A stretch of DNA of 64,000 nt from Elusimicrobiales bacterium (lineage in GTDB: Bacteria > Elusimicrobiota > Elusimicrobia > Elusimicrobiales > Elusimicrobiaceae). Positions 42,482 through 51,790 of the stretch are shown piece by piece. Below the pieces are notes generated by a model, which was not told the origin of the DNA, did not search any database, and saw only the letters and a list, made by a program, of their open reading frames with translations. The DNA lies in NCBI GenBank assembly GCA_041651175.1, contig JBAZJT010000001.1:186001-250000 (forward strand), written 5' to 3'. A program made the position numbers and the translations under genes. How positions within the stretch are numbered: the first letter of the stretch is position 1; every line of letters begins with the position of its first letter.

Positions 42482-43456
42482 TCATTTATGTTCCGCAGTT
42501 GACGGCGGCAACCTGAGCGGCGGGGGCGGGTTGAGCAGCTTCAGCTCGTAATCATGGCGGTGGATTTTGGCTATGGTGTCCAGTATCAGCCCCACCGAGA
42601 AACAAAGCAGCGAAAAAATCATCAGCCCCGTCGCCAGTATCGCCAGCGGGACTTTGTAAACGTAATGGAAACGCATGAACTCTATGATTGGCGGCAGCCC
42701 CGCCACCAGTCCCAGCACGGAAAAAACCGCCGCGCAGCCGCTGAAAAACAAAAAAGGCCTGTAGTTTTTGAGTATTGAGAAAATGGTCTTTATCACCCGC
42801 GCCCCGTCGCTGAAGGTGTTAAGTTTTGAGAAGCTGCCGGCAGGCCGGTCCTTGTATTCAATGGGGATTTCCACTATTGCAAACCGCTTGTCCAGCGCGT
42901 GCAAAGTCATTTCCGTCTCAATCTCAAAGCCGGAACAGAGTATTGGATAATTTTTCACAAAGGTCCGGCTGAAAACGCGCGCGCCGCTCATAATATCACG
43001 CAGTTTTGCGCCAAAGAGGCGGTTGACCAGAAACCCGACCAGCGCGTTGCCGAAATTGTGGAAGGGCCGCTTGTTTTCGCGCCCGTAATGCCCGCCGGAG
43101 AGCCGGTCGCCCACCGCCATATCGGCAGAGCCGTTCAGAACCGGCCCCAGCAGTTTTTTAACCTCGCGCGCGGGATAAGTCATATCCGCGTCAACGAGAA
43201 TGAAGATATCCGCGTCAATTTCACGGAACGCCCTGCGGACGGCGTTGGCCTTGCCCTGCCGCGGCTCGGACATAACAACGCCGTCTCCGCCCAATCGTGC
43301 AAGCGCGCCGCGCGCCAGTTCCCCCGTCCCGTCGGAGGAGTTATTATCCACCACCACAATCCGCGCCTCCGCAAACTCCGCGCGGAACTGCGCCAGCGTA
43401 TCGCCGATAGTTGCCGCCTCGTTATAAGCAGGGATAATGATTGCGGTTTCCGCCAT
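42482..43456 (-). CDS. Glycosyltransferase family 2 with C-terminal membrane anchor
   Basis: 324 aa. GT-A domain with IIIPAYNEAATI at the start and donor metal site LVDADMTYP (about 90-98), then two TM helices (about 237-258 and 270-295). The layout is that of polyprenyl-phosphate sugar transferases (DPM1/GtrB-like) that charge lipid carriers used by GT-C enzymes, and a GT-C-like gene lies 3 bp upstream. Last gene of the glycan cluster. Confidence 0.92.
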   Translation of the reverse strand: MAETAIIIPAYNEAATIGDTLAQFRAEFAEARIVVVDNNSSDGTGELARGALARLGGDGVVMSEPRQGKANAVRRAFREIDADIFILVDADMTYPAREVKKLLGPVLNGSADMAVGDRLSGGHYGRENKRPFHNFGNALVGFLVNRLFGAKLRDIMSGARVFSRTFVKNYPILCSGFEIETEMTLHALDKRFAIVEIPIEYKDRPAGSFSKLNTFSDGARVIKTIFSILKNYRPFLFFSGCAAVFSVLGLVAGLPPIIEFMRFHYVYKVPLAILATGLMIFSLLCFSVGLILDTIAKIHRHDYELKLLNPPPPLRLPPSTAEHK

Positions 43457-43459
43457 GGC

Positions 43460-45331
43460 CTATTTTTTCTCCTTCTTCTGTTCGTTCATAACTTTCAGAG
43501 AGCTGCAGGCCCGGGCCAGCGCGGGATTGGGATTTTTCCGGTCATCATATTTTTCGGCAAGGCAGTAATACTCCTCGGTTTTGTCCAATTGCCCGCGCCG
43601 CTGATACAACTGGCCTAAAGTAAAATACGGATACGGGTTTCCCGTTCCAATTAGACGAATGGACTCACGCAGATAATACTCGGACAGAGCGTCCGCGCAC
43701 ACCGGCCCGGCGGCTTCCAATTTCACGGATTTGCGCAAATACTGCGCTGCTGCGGGGGACATGAATAAACCTCCGGTTTGCAGCGCGTGATACCAGTTTC
43801 CGCTTCGGGCAATGCTTTCCCTGGCCTTGACAAGAAATTCGTCATCCGCGATATTGACGCAGGAACCGGCGCCGGGAGCGGGGCCTTGCGCCGAACGCCA
43901 GATTCCGGCATTATTGACCGCAAAAACGCCCGAAACCGCTTCTTTAGACGGCAGGGAATCAATCAGGTAATCGTCAATGGAAGTTACCTTGACGTTTTTG
44001 CCGGCATAGGCGCGAATATATTCGGCGGTTAAACCGATATTTTTTGTGTTGACCAGATACACTGTTCCCACCTCAAGTTTGTTTTTATAGCCCTCAACTA
44101 TCGTTGACCGCGCCGATTCCGCATCAAACAGCCAATTAATGAAAAAAATCCGCGTCATGTTTCTGCGCGCAAGCGCATTGGCGAAAATTGCTCCGGAAAG
44201 AAACAGCGCCAGCGCGACTTTGGCAACAACACCGAATTTCACATGGCGCCACACCGCCGTAGACATGCCCAGCATTCCCGCCACAACAACGAGACTGCAA
44301 GGGAAAAGAAACCGGGTTCCCTGCCCGACGGTTACACTGGCGGATAAAAGCAAACAACCCAAAAGCGCGGTAAAAAGCAAAGCAGGCATCAGCGCCATGC
44401 GTCCGCGGTAAACAACATAGCAAACCGACACAACGGAAAAAGCGGCGGACATCAATATCCCGGGCCAGTATCCCAGATGACCTGGCAGTTCGCGAAAATC
44501 ATAACCGGATACAGCCGCCGGTCCGTGGTGGAAACCCATCACGCTAAGAAAACCGGAGCGCATGAAGTTCGCGATAGAGTGATAGTTTATGGTTATTTGC
44601 GTGCCGGCAGTTCCGGTCATAAACCGAACGTTGAGCAGATATTTTTTTTCCAGCACGTTAAGCAGAACAATCAACGCCGGGATGGCCGCCAATTCAAGCC
44701 TTGTTTTGATATCCTTGTCCGCCCGGACCAGAAAAATCAGAGACAGGAATGGGAAGACCGCCACATATCGCTCGTGTGTATGTATGCACAGGAAAAAACT
44801 GACCGCCGCCAGCAACGCAAATTTTGTTTTCCCCGATTGGTAAAACCGCATTCCCCATAATATGGCAAGTGAAAGAAACAAAACGGCCAGCTGCTCCATA
44901 ATGCCGAGACGCATGAATATGTGATAATTTGCATATCTGGATGTGGCAAATATAAGCGTAAACGCAAGCGCCGGGATACCCCCGCCGGCTTCCGCCAGGA
45001 ATACCCCGATGATTCCGGCAATTAGGCTATAGAGGAGAACATTGCCTATAACATAGCCGCGAAAATTATCCCCACATATTTTCCATGAGGCCAAATAGGC
45101 CAAATCCGCGATCGGACGATATTTTCCCGCCCAGTTTTCTGTGAAACATTGACTGAATGTGGAGGCATAGGTTCCTGATTTCTGAGCCTGCCACATCTGA
45201 AAATCATCTCCGGCAAAAGTGTCCAGATGCAGCGGCGCTGAAAAAAACCAGGGCACCGCCAGGAACAAAGCCGCTGCGGCGCAGCATATGAATACGCGAA
45301 CCCGACTTCCGCTTATGGATGCGTCTGCCAT
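43460..45331 (-). CDS. GT-C-like polytopic membrane protein with C-terminal TPR, paralog 1
   Basis: 623 aa: about ten TM helices (first at 11-31), with FAGDD at 39-43 in the first loop, the acidic pair expected of GT-C glycosyltransferases. A soluble C-terminal third has a PYFTLGQLYQRRGQLDKTEEYY TPR-like unit (about 565-586). It is clearly homologous over its full length to the protein at 47877-49745, sharing for example FFLCIHTHERYVAVFPFLSL-type segments. AAGGA lies 8 nt before the ATG. Probably transfers a sugar from the polyprenyl donor made by the adjacent GT2. Confidence 0.82.
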   Translation of the reverse strand: MADASISGSRVRVFICCAAAALFLAVPWFFSAPLHLDTFAGDDFQMWQAQKSGTYASTFSQCFTENWAGKYRPIADLAYLASWKICGDNFRGYVIGNVLLYSLIAGIIGVFLAEAGGGIPALAFTLIFATSRYANYHIFMRLGIMEQLAVLFLSLAILWGMRFYQSGKTKFALLAAVSFFLCIHTHERYVAVFPFLSLIFLVRADKDIKTRLELAAIPALIVLLNVLEKKYLLNVRFMTGTAGTQITINYHSIANFMRSGFLSVMGFHHGPAAVSGYDFRELPGHLGYWPGILMSAAFSVVSVCYVVYRGRMALMPALLFTALLGCLLLSASVTVGQGTRFLFPCSLVVVAGMLGMSTAVWRHVKFGVVAKVALALFLSGAIFANALARRNMTRIFFINWLFDAESARSTIVEGYKNKLEVGTVYLVNTKNIGLTAEYIRAYAGKNVKVTSIDDYLIDSLPSKEAVSGVFAVNNAGIWRSAQGPAPGAGSCVNIADDEFLVKARESIARSGNWYHALQTGGLFMSPAAAQYLRKSVKLEAAGPVCADALSEYYLRESIRLIGTGNPYPYFTLGQLYQRRGQLDKTEEYYCLAEKYDDRKNPNPALARACSSLKVMNEQKKEKK

Positions 45332-45433
45332 TTTATCAGTCCTTGCCGCCTGTCAGGGTATTGCGCGCGCACCGCCCCGGTTTTCGCTGCCGGCTTACCA
45401 CTATTGAGGATATGGACACTACTTATGCCTGCC

Positions 45434-46174
45434 TCAGTAATGATGTCCCGTTGCATTTGATGAGTTGGGGCTATGACGTTTGCGCAATTCATTCCATAAA
45501 GACAAAAGCTGCAGCAGAAATACTGCCGGTGTCATAAATCCGACATGCGAATGCCCGCCCAAACGTTTGCAATGCCGCACGTCCAGCTCCGCCATTCTCA
45601 CACCCAGCCGCCGCGCATCCCACATCATCTCTATGTTGAATACCCAGTTGGCATGGGTGAGATGCATTTTATCGTGAACGCGTTTGCGCATGAGGACCGG
45701 ATAGCCGTTGAGGTCCGTTACGTGTATGCGGAACAGCAATCCCACCAGCAGGTGGTAACCCATGGAAAGCAGTTTCCGCACGGCGCCGTCTTTTCTGTCA
45801 ACCCGTTTCGCTTTGCAAAAGTCAAACCCGGCGGCGAATGTGGCTTTGCACATCCACGCAGTGTCTTCGGGAGATATCTCCCCGTCTCCGCAGGTAAATC
45901 CTATCCAGTCGCCGCCGGCCTGCTCCATCCCGCGCAGTATCGCCCCGCCATAGCCTATGTTTTCCCGTATGAAAATTGTTTTTATCCGGGCATCTTTTTT
46001 CTCAAGCGCGCGCAGTATTTCAGGCGTCCTGTCTTTTGAGCCGTTTTCCACAAGAAGCAGTTCAAAATTGATTCCGGCGCCGGTCAGGGCGGCATCTAAA
46101 TCCGAAACGCATTTCTCCGCGCATTCCTCCTCGTTATAGAAGGGTATCACCAGAACGACTTTCGGCGCGGTCAT
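45434..46174 (-). CDS. Glycosyltransferase family 2
   Basis: 246 aa with one soluble GT-A domain: VVLVIPFYNEEECAEK at the N-terminus, LLVENGSKDRT, and the FTCGDGEISPED donor site where the usual D-x-D is CGDGE. No TM anchor. GGAG lies 7 nt before the ATG. Downstream is a 102-bp gap without recognisable features before the GT-C paralog 1 gene. Confidence 0.88.
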   Translation of the reverse strand: MTAPKVVLVIPFYNEEECAEKCVSDLDAALTGAGINFELLLVENGSKDRTPEILRALEKKDARIKTIFIRENIGYGGAILRGMEQAGGDWIGFTCGDGEISPEDTAWMCKATFAAGFDFCKAKRVDRKDGAVRKLLSMGYHLLVGLLFRIHVTDLNGYPVLMRKRVHDKMHLTHANWVFNIEMMWDARRLGVRMAELDVRHCKRLGGHSHVGFMTPAVFLLQLLSLWNELRKRHSPNSSNATGHHY

Positions 46175-46189
46175 TTTTTATCTCCAGCG

Positions 46190-46735
46190 TTAAAATGGCG
46201 ACGCATAATCACTCATCCGCGGAAACGAGGCGTCCCGTTCCGATATTATGACGGCGCCGGAAGGCCATTTTATGCCGCATGAATTCCACAAAAGGCCTTT
46301 ATCCTGCGCAGCCGCATACCCGGCGGTAACTTTGTAGACCATCACGGTATCGTCTTCCAGCGCATAAAATCCGTGCGCGATGCCGGGCGGCAGATACAGA
46401 ATCTTTTTGTTATGTTCCGAAAGCATCGCAAGGATATGCCGCCCGAAAGACGGAGATTTCTTGCGTATATCCAGCGCCGCGTCCAAAACCGCGCCTTTTA
46501 TGCAGTACACCAGCTTGGCGCAGTCTGCCGGCGGTTCCTGAAAGTGCAGGCCGCGCACCACGCCCTTTTTGGAAACGGAATAATACTCTTCGACAAAAGA
46601 GGTGGATAAACCATGCTTCCTGAAAATATCTTCTTCAAACAGCTTAACAAAAGAACCCCGGTTATCACCGGAGATAAACGGGGCGATTTCGTAAACACCG
46701 CGGACATCAAGCTCTTTTAACGATATCTGTCCCAT
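46190..46735 (-). CDS. rfbC: dTDP-4-dehydrorhamnose 3,5-epimerase family protein
   Basis: 181 aa cupin-fold epimerase. Catalytic His64 in RGLHFQ and Tyr134 in VMVYKV are present, with PPGIAHGF at 116-123. It makes the 3,5-epimerised 4-keto sugar that the next gene could reduce. Exact substrate (rhamnose or a related deoxyhexose) is uncertain because rmlA and rmlB are not in the window. Confidence 0.9.
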   Translation of the reverse strand: MGQISLKELDVRGVYEIAPFISGDNRGSFVKLFEEDIFRKHGLSTSFVEEYYSVSKKGVVRGLHFQEPPADCAKLVYCIKGAVLDAALDIRKKSPSFGRHILAMLSEHNKKILYLPPGIAHGFYALEDDTVMVYKVTAGYAAAQDKGLLWNSCGIKWPSGAVIISERDASFPRMSDYASPF

Positions 46736-46744
46736 ATATTCAGT

Positions 46745-47635
46745 TTACCGGGCCGACGACTGTTCCCGCAGTTGTTTTATGCGCAGCAGACCTTCGCGCG
46801 CGCCGAGAGGCCGGTGTCCGGTTTCCCGCTCAAGTTTCGTGGTCAGAAGACCCGCAGCCAGCGGGCGGGCGGCCTTTTGGCCCAGCTCCGCAGTAGTCTT
46901 TTTTATCAGAAGAGAGGAATTGAAGCCAAATACTTCACAGGCCAGCAGGGCGAACTCATACCGGTTAAGCCTGTCTCTGCCCACCGCATTGAATACGCCG
47001 GTTTTGTCCGACGCTATAAGCTTCGCTGTCGCTTCCGCCAGATCAGGGGCGTAAGTGGGGTTTGAATACTGGTCAACCGGCACAACCATGCCCTCTCCTC
47101 TGCCAAGCCGACCGGTAAGCTGCATGATGAAATTGAACGCGCCGGGATCCCAGCTGTAAACCACCGTTGTGCGCAGGATGAGATGCCCCGTTTTGGCGGA
47201 TTGCGCGATGGCCTCGCCTTCCAGTTTTGTGCGGCCATAAACGCTGATTGGATTGGCGGCGGACAATTCATCATACGGCCCGGCTTTGCCGTCAAAAACA
47301 TATTCCGAGGAGAAAAACACCAGCTTCGCGCCATTCTTGTCGGCTGCGTTTTTTACAGCGTGCACGGCATCCACATTGATGGCCTGCGCTTCCTGCGGGT
47401 GCGTTTCACAACGTTCCACATTGGTCAGAGCGGAGCAGAGTATAACTGTATCCGGTTTTTGAGCGGAGATTAGCTTATCAACATCCCGCGGTTTGGTTAT
47501 GTCGAGGGGGATTAAACCCGGATACTGCGCGATATAGCAGGTTCCTTGCGCAACAACGCCGGAAACGGTGTTGTAATAACGCAACAAGTGTTTTCCAACT
47601 TGTCCATCAGCCCCAACTATAACTATTTTGGCCAT
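46745..47635 (-). CDS. rfbD: dTDP-4-dehydrorhamnose reductase family (RmlD-like)
   Basis: 296 aa SDR-extended enzyme. Rossmann motif GADGQVG at 8-14; catalytic Tyr133-x3-Lys137 in SVYGRTK. The Met at 47635 is preferred over upstream in-frame starts because it opens directly with the nucleotide-binding strand and has AGAGGA about 12 nt upstream. It precedes rfbC by 9 bp. Together they imply synthesis of a reduced 6-deoxy-hexose for the surface glycan. Confidence 0.9.
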   Translation of the reverse strand: MAKIVIVGADGQVGKHLLRYYNTVSGVVAQGTCYIAQYPGLIPLDITKPRDVDKLISAQKPDTVILCSALTNVERCETHPQEAQAINVDAVHAVKNAADKNGAKLVFFSSEYVFDGKAGPYDELSAANPISVYGRTKLEGEAIAQSAKTGHLILRTTVVYSWDPGAFNFIMQLTGRLGRGEGMVVPVDQYSNPTYAPDLAEATAKLIASDKTGVFNAVGRDRLNRYEFALLACEVFGFNSSLLIKKTTAELGQKAARPLAAGLLTTKLERETGHRPLGAREGLLRIKQLREQSSAR

Positions 47636-47727
47636 ACCGGCGAGAAATCCTCTTTTTAATATTTTTCCCTTGCTTATCGCGTCATCCGTCCGACAGCGCT
47701 TCAAGATTACATGCCAGAAACGCTCCC

Positions 47728-47880
47728 CTATTTTGCATAAGCGCGAACAGTATCTTTCCCCAACGACTTAAGGACACTTCCCAAGCTCCCGCAAAATTGG
47801 CATTTGAAATACGACAATCCCGCAATCTCTTTGAATTTCACGCTATTGTTTCCGCAAATTATACAGTTTGGGGGCGTCAT
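47728..47880 (-). CDS. 50-aa zinc-ribbon protein, possibly a remnant
   Basis: Starts at an ATG overlapping the upstream gene's TGA (ATGA), so translation is coupled. Two C-x2-C pairs (NCIICGN and KCQFCGS) form a zinc ribbon like the one at the N-terminus of some sugar C-methyltransferases and glycan-cluster methyltransferases. The frame ends after ...RAYAK; a +1 frame continues about 16 residues (GAFLACNLEALSDG). It is either a genuine small protein or the head of a deleted methyltransferase. Confidence 0.55.
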   Translation of the reverse strand: MTPPNCIICGNNSVKFKEIAGLSYFKCQFCGSLGSVLKSLGKDTVRAYAK

Positions 47881-49745
47881 TTCTTGCCCTTGGCATTGCG
47901 CGCACGAAACGAATCGCAAACTTTGTCCAGGTTGGCGATAATGGGATGAGCTCCGCCATTGCATTTGGCGGCCAGGCAATAATACTCCCCCGCCTTATCC
48001 ATCTTGCCCTGCCCTTGGGACATTTGCGCCAGTGTGAAGTACGGGAATGGATTGGCTGCCCCCACCAATTCCGCGGATTGCAGGAGATAGTATTCCGCCA
48101 GCGCATTTGCGCATACCTTTCCGGCAAGTTCCGATCCGATGGTCTTGCAAAAATAGGCAGAGGCATCCGGTGAAGCAAACAGTTGGCCGACCTGCAACGC
48201 CCCATACCAGCCGCCGCTCCTGGCAAGGGCATTCTGCAGCTTGACCGCGAATGCATCGCTTGCCGCCGGCTCGCTGTTTTTTTCAGAGCGGTGGGGAACT
48301 TTCACCACTTGCCACCCATTTACGTCGGCAGTAACAAAAATCCCAGAGTTCAGTTCTTTATCCGGCAACATATCCACCGAAAAATCCCGGATGGAAACCG
48401 TTTTTACTTTTTCGCCGGAATATCCTGAAAGAGAATCAGCATCCACCAATTTGCTGTTTATCAGATAGACTGTATCGTGTTTAAGCCGGTTTTTATGCCC
48501 CTCAACTATCACGGAGCGCGCGGACTCCGCACTGGCTAACCAGTTCATGAAGTATATCCGCGACAGATTCTGGCGAACCAACGCATTGGCGAACATTGCG
48601 CCTGTAAAAAACACTGTTAATGCGATTTTTGCTATCACGCCGAATACGGGCTGAGACCATAGCACTACGGCCATTCCCAACACGACCGCAATCATGACAA
48701 TGTCTGGCGCAAAAAGCCAGCGGAACTCCTGTCGAATAGTCATAGACGACGTTAGCAACAATGAAGCCAAAAGGGTTAGGAAAAGTGCGGCGGGAATCAA
48801 TGCCCTGCGTCGCTCTTTGATGATATAGCAAACCGCCAACACCGCAAATGCGGCGGATATCAACACACCGGGCCAATATCCCAAATGATGTGGCAAGTTA
48901 TGAAAGTCGTAACTAGACAAGTAGGGAGGCCCGCTGTTAAAACCCAGCACATTGTAAAAACCAGAGCGCATGAAATCCATGATAGTGTGATAGTCTATGA
49001 TTATTCTGGCACCACCTGTGCCAGTCATAAAATGAGTATTGAACAAGTACTTTTTTTCCACCACATTCAATAACACCACTAGTGCGGGCAAAAAAAACAA
49101 TTCAAGCCTTGTTTTCAGGTCAGTTGCCGGACGTAGCAGGAAAAGCAAAGACAAAAACGGAAAAACTGCCACATACCGCTCATGGGTATGTATACACAAA
49201 AAGAAGCTCACCAACGTTAGCACCGCATCGCCCGTTTTGCCCGACCGGTAAAACCGCACCGCCCACAGTGCCGCAATGGAAAAAAGAAAAAGAGCCAAAC
49301 TTTCCATAATGCCCAACAACATGAACACATTATAATACGCAAATCGTGAAGTCGTAAAAAGCGCGGCAAACACCAGTCCTATTACAGTTCCGCCACCCAA
49401 TGCGGATAAAACCGCGCCCACCCCCCCCGCCATGAGACAGAGTGTGAGAATGTTGATAATTATGTGGCCGCGAAAACTATCTCCGCAAATTTTCCAAGAA
49501 AAAAAATAAGCAAGAGAAGCGACCGGTCTGTATTTATCAAACGCAGTTTGGGTGAAGCATTGCTTGACTGTTGAATAGTTCGCGCCAATTTTTTGCACCT
49601 GCCATATTTGGGAATAATCATCCCCTGCGAAAGTATCCAAATGATATGGCGCGGAAAAGAACCACGGAACAGCCATGACAAGGGATAGCAACGCGCAATA
49701 CGCAAACATGCGGATTGGGCTAAAATCCAAATGAGATTTTTCCAT
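47877..49745 (-). CDS. GT-C-like polytopic membrane protein with C-terminal TPR, paralog 2
   Basis: 622 aa, colinear with paralog 1 at 43460-45331: same first TM, FAGDD at 39-43, same HTHERYVAVFPFLSL loop and the same C-terminal NPFPYFTLAQMSQGQGKMDKAGEYY TPR-like unit. The ATG at 49745 was chosen because AAAGGA lies 8 nt upstream and the length then equals the paralog; a longer start exists. AT-richer than the core genes. Likely a second polymer- or side-chain-specific transferase. Confidence 0.82.
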   Translation of the reverse strand: MEKSHLDFSPIRMFAYCALLSLVMAVPWFFSAPYHLDTFAGDDYSQIWQVQKIGANYSTVKQCFTQTAFDKYRPVASLAYFFSWKICGDSFRGHIIINILTLCLMAGGVGAVLSALGGGTVIGLVFAALFTTSRFAYYNVFMLLGIMESLALFLFSIAALWAVRFYRSGKTGDAVLTLVSFFLCIHTHERYVAVFPFLSLLFLLRPATDLKTRLELFFLPALVVLLNVVEKKYLFNTHFMTGTGGARIIIDYHTIMDFMRSGFYNVLGFNSGPPYLSSYDFHNLPHHLGYWPGVLISAAFAVLAVCYIIKERRRALIPAALFLTLLASLLLTSSMTIRQEFRWLFAPDIVMIAVVLGMAVVLWSQPVFGVIAKIALTVFFTGAMFANALVRQNLSRIYFMNWLASAESARSVIVEGHKNRLKHDTVYLINSKLVDADSLSGYSGEKVKTVSIRDFSVDMLPDKELNSGIFVTADVNGWQVVKVPHRSEKNSEPAASDAFAVKLQNALARSGGWYGALQVGQLFASPDASAYFCKTIGSELAGKVCANALAEYYLLQSAELVGAANPFPYFTLAQMSQGQGKMDKAGEYYCLAAKCNGGAHPIIANLDKVCDSFRARNAKGKK

Positions 49746-49808
49746 AAGCAGTCCTTTTCCGGGATTCATACGCGAACTTAAAACTTTCGCCAATATAAAG
49801 CGGTCCGC

Positions 49809-51677
49809 CTACTGGAATTCAATACCGGACACCAGCAGGCCAAGCTCGCGTTCGTCTGGGCCAAATCCGGCTGTTTTTGGCACGAACATCCTGTCCATCA
49901 CGATTTTCAGCCGTACAGGCGCATTTTGAGGAAGGTTCTCAACCTCAATATTCACCGTTCCGCTGCCCTTGTCCAGGCTGTATTCGCCTATCTGCCGGTC
50001 ATCGGCAAAAAGCGTAATTTTATTGGGCAGATAATTATCCGGAAGGTAGGCGGATAAAACCATTTTTCCCTTCGGGCCGGAGACAAAATACGCTTCCGCG
50101 GTTTTGGCCATCCAAATATTGCTGCCCTCCCAAGTATGCCAGCCGGAGACAAGCTTTGCCGCATGCAAGTCGCGACCCAGAGTGATTATTCCGTTCTGGC
50201 CGGCGGCCCGATTTCTATAAACGCTCAGTTTATACTTGCGCATGATTTCTATAGCCCGGCGGGAATCCTCAGATGACAAACGCATCGGCGTGGTACCGGC
50301 CGCGTCAATCACGGTCCCGTCGGGATTAAGCGCGTAATTTGCTATGCCTTCAAACCACTGCATCACATACGGCGCCCTGCGCCAATCGCGATAGCTGGAA
50401 TAAATCTGCACAGCCAGCAGCACAGCCGCAACGACGGCATACGCGGCTGTTACGGCGCGAATTTCCGATGTTCTCCCGGCTTGCGCTGCCGCGGCTGCGC
50501 GTCGTTCCAACAAATCCAGTCCCAATATCCAGACGCACGCCGCAAGGCCGAATTTGACATGGACCGTGTACCAATAACTGGTCCCCCAGCTCCAATCGCC
50601 GGGACGTCCCAATTGCACAAGAATGATGATAAAAAAGGTATACGCCATCATCATTGGCGGCAGGAAAGTCTTTTGATACATCCCGGTTCTGAAATAAACC
50701 ACCGCGGCATAAACGTAGACGGAAAAGACAAACAGGCCGTTGACCGTAAATACGCGGGGATGCGGGATAACGCCGTCAAAGAACAGGAAGCCGTTCAACG
50801 TAGCGCTTCCCAGATAGGCGAAAATGCTTTTCATCGGCTCATACGGGTGCGCCGCCATCATCGCCATTTTACCCAGAATGCCGGGTTGTGCAGGGTCGGA
50901 TTTGAGAAAGGGGTTATACTGATACTGATAGCAGTACAAAACCCAGCAAGCCACCATCGCCGCGAATATCCAGACATAATTTTTTTCAAACCGGCGGCGC
51001 GCAATACAATCAAAAACCATCAGACCGGCCAAAGCCGGCTGCCAGCTAATGGAGTAAAGCGTGCCGAATATATTAACGCTCAAGAACAATAAGGTGATTT
51101 CAAGCGCTGGAAATTTTTTGTGCGGGTTAAGCATATAGCGGCTCATGGCGTAGGCCGCGGTCATAAAAGACAACGTGCCCAGCCGCACCTGCGTTTCCAT
51201 GTCGCCTGTGCATGCTTCCTGCAAAACACTAAACATCAATACGCACAACAGCAGAAGGGGTATTTGCGCATACAGGCCGCGCCTGTCGCCGAAACTGCTC
51301 CGGCAGGCATAATAGGCTATGGCGCCGCAGCCAGCCACAATTCCCACATTCAGATACGCGTCAAAGAGCGTATTGAGCCTGAACCAGGCTATATTCGCCA
51401 AAGATATGATGTTGTGCCCCAGCAAGCCGTGCTCGCCATAGCGAACGAACATATCTTTGAACGTCAGCGTGTGCGTGAACAGTTTATCCGCGATTTGCAA
51501 CTGAGTCAGGTATGAAAACCATGCGACATCCATGGTTGTGACGCGGGTATACCACGCGTAATACACCGTAAATATCAGCAGTGTCAACGCCCCCGTTTTC
51601 CAACCGGATAGGTTGACTGAAAATGTTGTCTTCTTTTTGCTTGAATCGTCCTGCGCCACTGCGGTGATTTCGCTCAT
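49809..51677 (-). CDS. Polytopic membrane protein with C-terminal soluble domain (GT-C-like)
   Basis: 622 aa: about ten TM helices (first at 28-46) to residue 440, then a ~180-residue soluble beta-rich domain (residues about 445-622). A first-loop MDVAWFSY segment contains a single Asp in the place GT-C enzymes have acidic residues. It is not obviously homologous to the two paralogs nearby. CGGAG precedes the ATG. Function unassigned; context says glycan synthesis or export. Confidence 0.72.
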   Translation of the reverse strand: MSEITAVAQDDSSKKKTTFSVNLSGWKTGALTLLIFTVYYAWYTRVTTMDVAWFSYLTQLQIADKLFTHTLTFKDMFVRYGEHGLLGHNIISLANIAWFRLNTLFDAYLNVGIVAGCGAIAYYACRSSFGDRRGLYAQIPLLLLCVLMFSVLQEACTGDMETQVRLGTLSFMTAAYAMSRYMLNPHKKFPALEITLLFLSVNIFGTLYSISWQPALAGLMVFDCIARRRFEKNYVWIFAAMVACWVLYCYQYQYNPFLKSDPAQPGILGKMAMMAAHPYEPMKSIFAYLGSATLNGFLFFDGVIPHPRVFTVNGLFVFSVYVYAAVVYFRTGMYQKTFLPPMMMAYTFFIIILVQLGRPGDWSWGTSYWYTVHVKFGLAACVWILGLDLLERRAAAAAQAGRTSEIRAVTAAYAVVAAVLLAVQIYSSYRDWRRAPYVMQWFEGIANYALNPDGTVIDAAGTTPMRLSSEDSRRAIEIMRKYKLSVYRNRAAGQNGIITLGRDLHAAKLVSGWHTWEGSNIWMAKTAEAYFVSGPKGKMVLSAYLPDNYLPNKITLFADDRQIGEYSLDKGSGTVNIEVENLPQNAPVRLKIVMDRMFVPKTAGFGPDERELGLLVSGIEFQ

Positions 51678-51790
51678 ATTACTCCGTATTAAGTGTAGGT
51701 GCCCCGTTCTGCGACATAACTATATGCAAATTTTACCATAATATCCCGCCAGAGGCACGTTGCGCCCGCCCGGCGTATTTACGGCTGTTG

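Noticed and set aside
47881..47979. Upstream extension of the zinc-ribbon gene to 47979
   Set aside because: The extension is antisense-free but lies within the coding 3' end of GT-C paralog 2 in another frame; the ATG overlapping the stop is the natural start.
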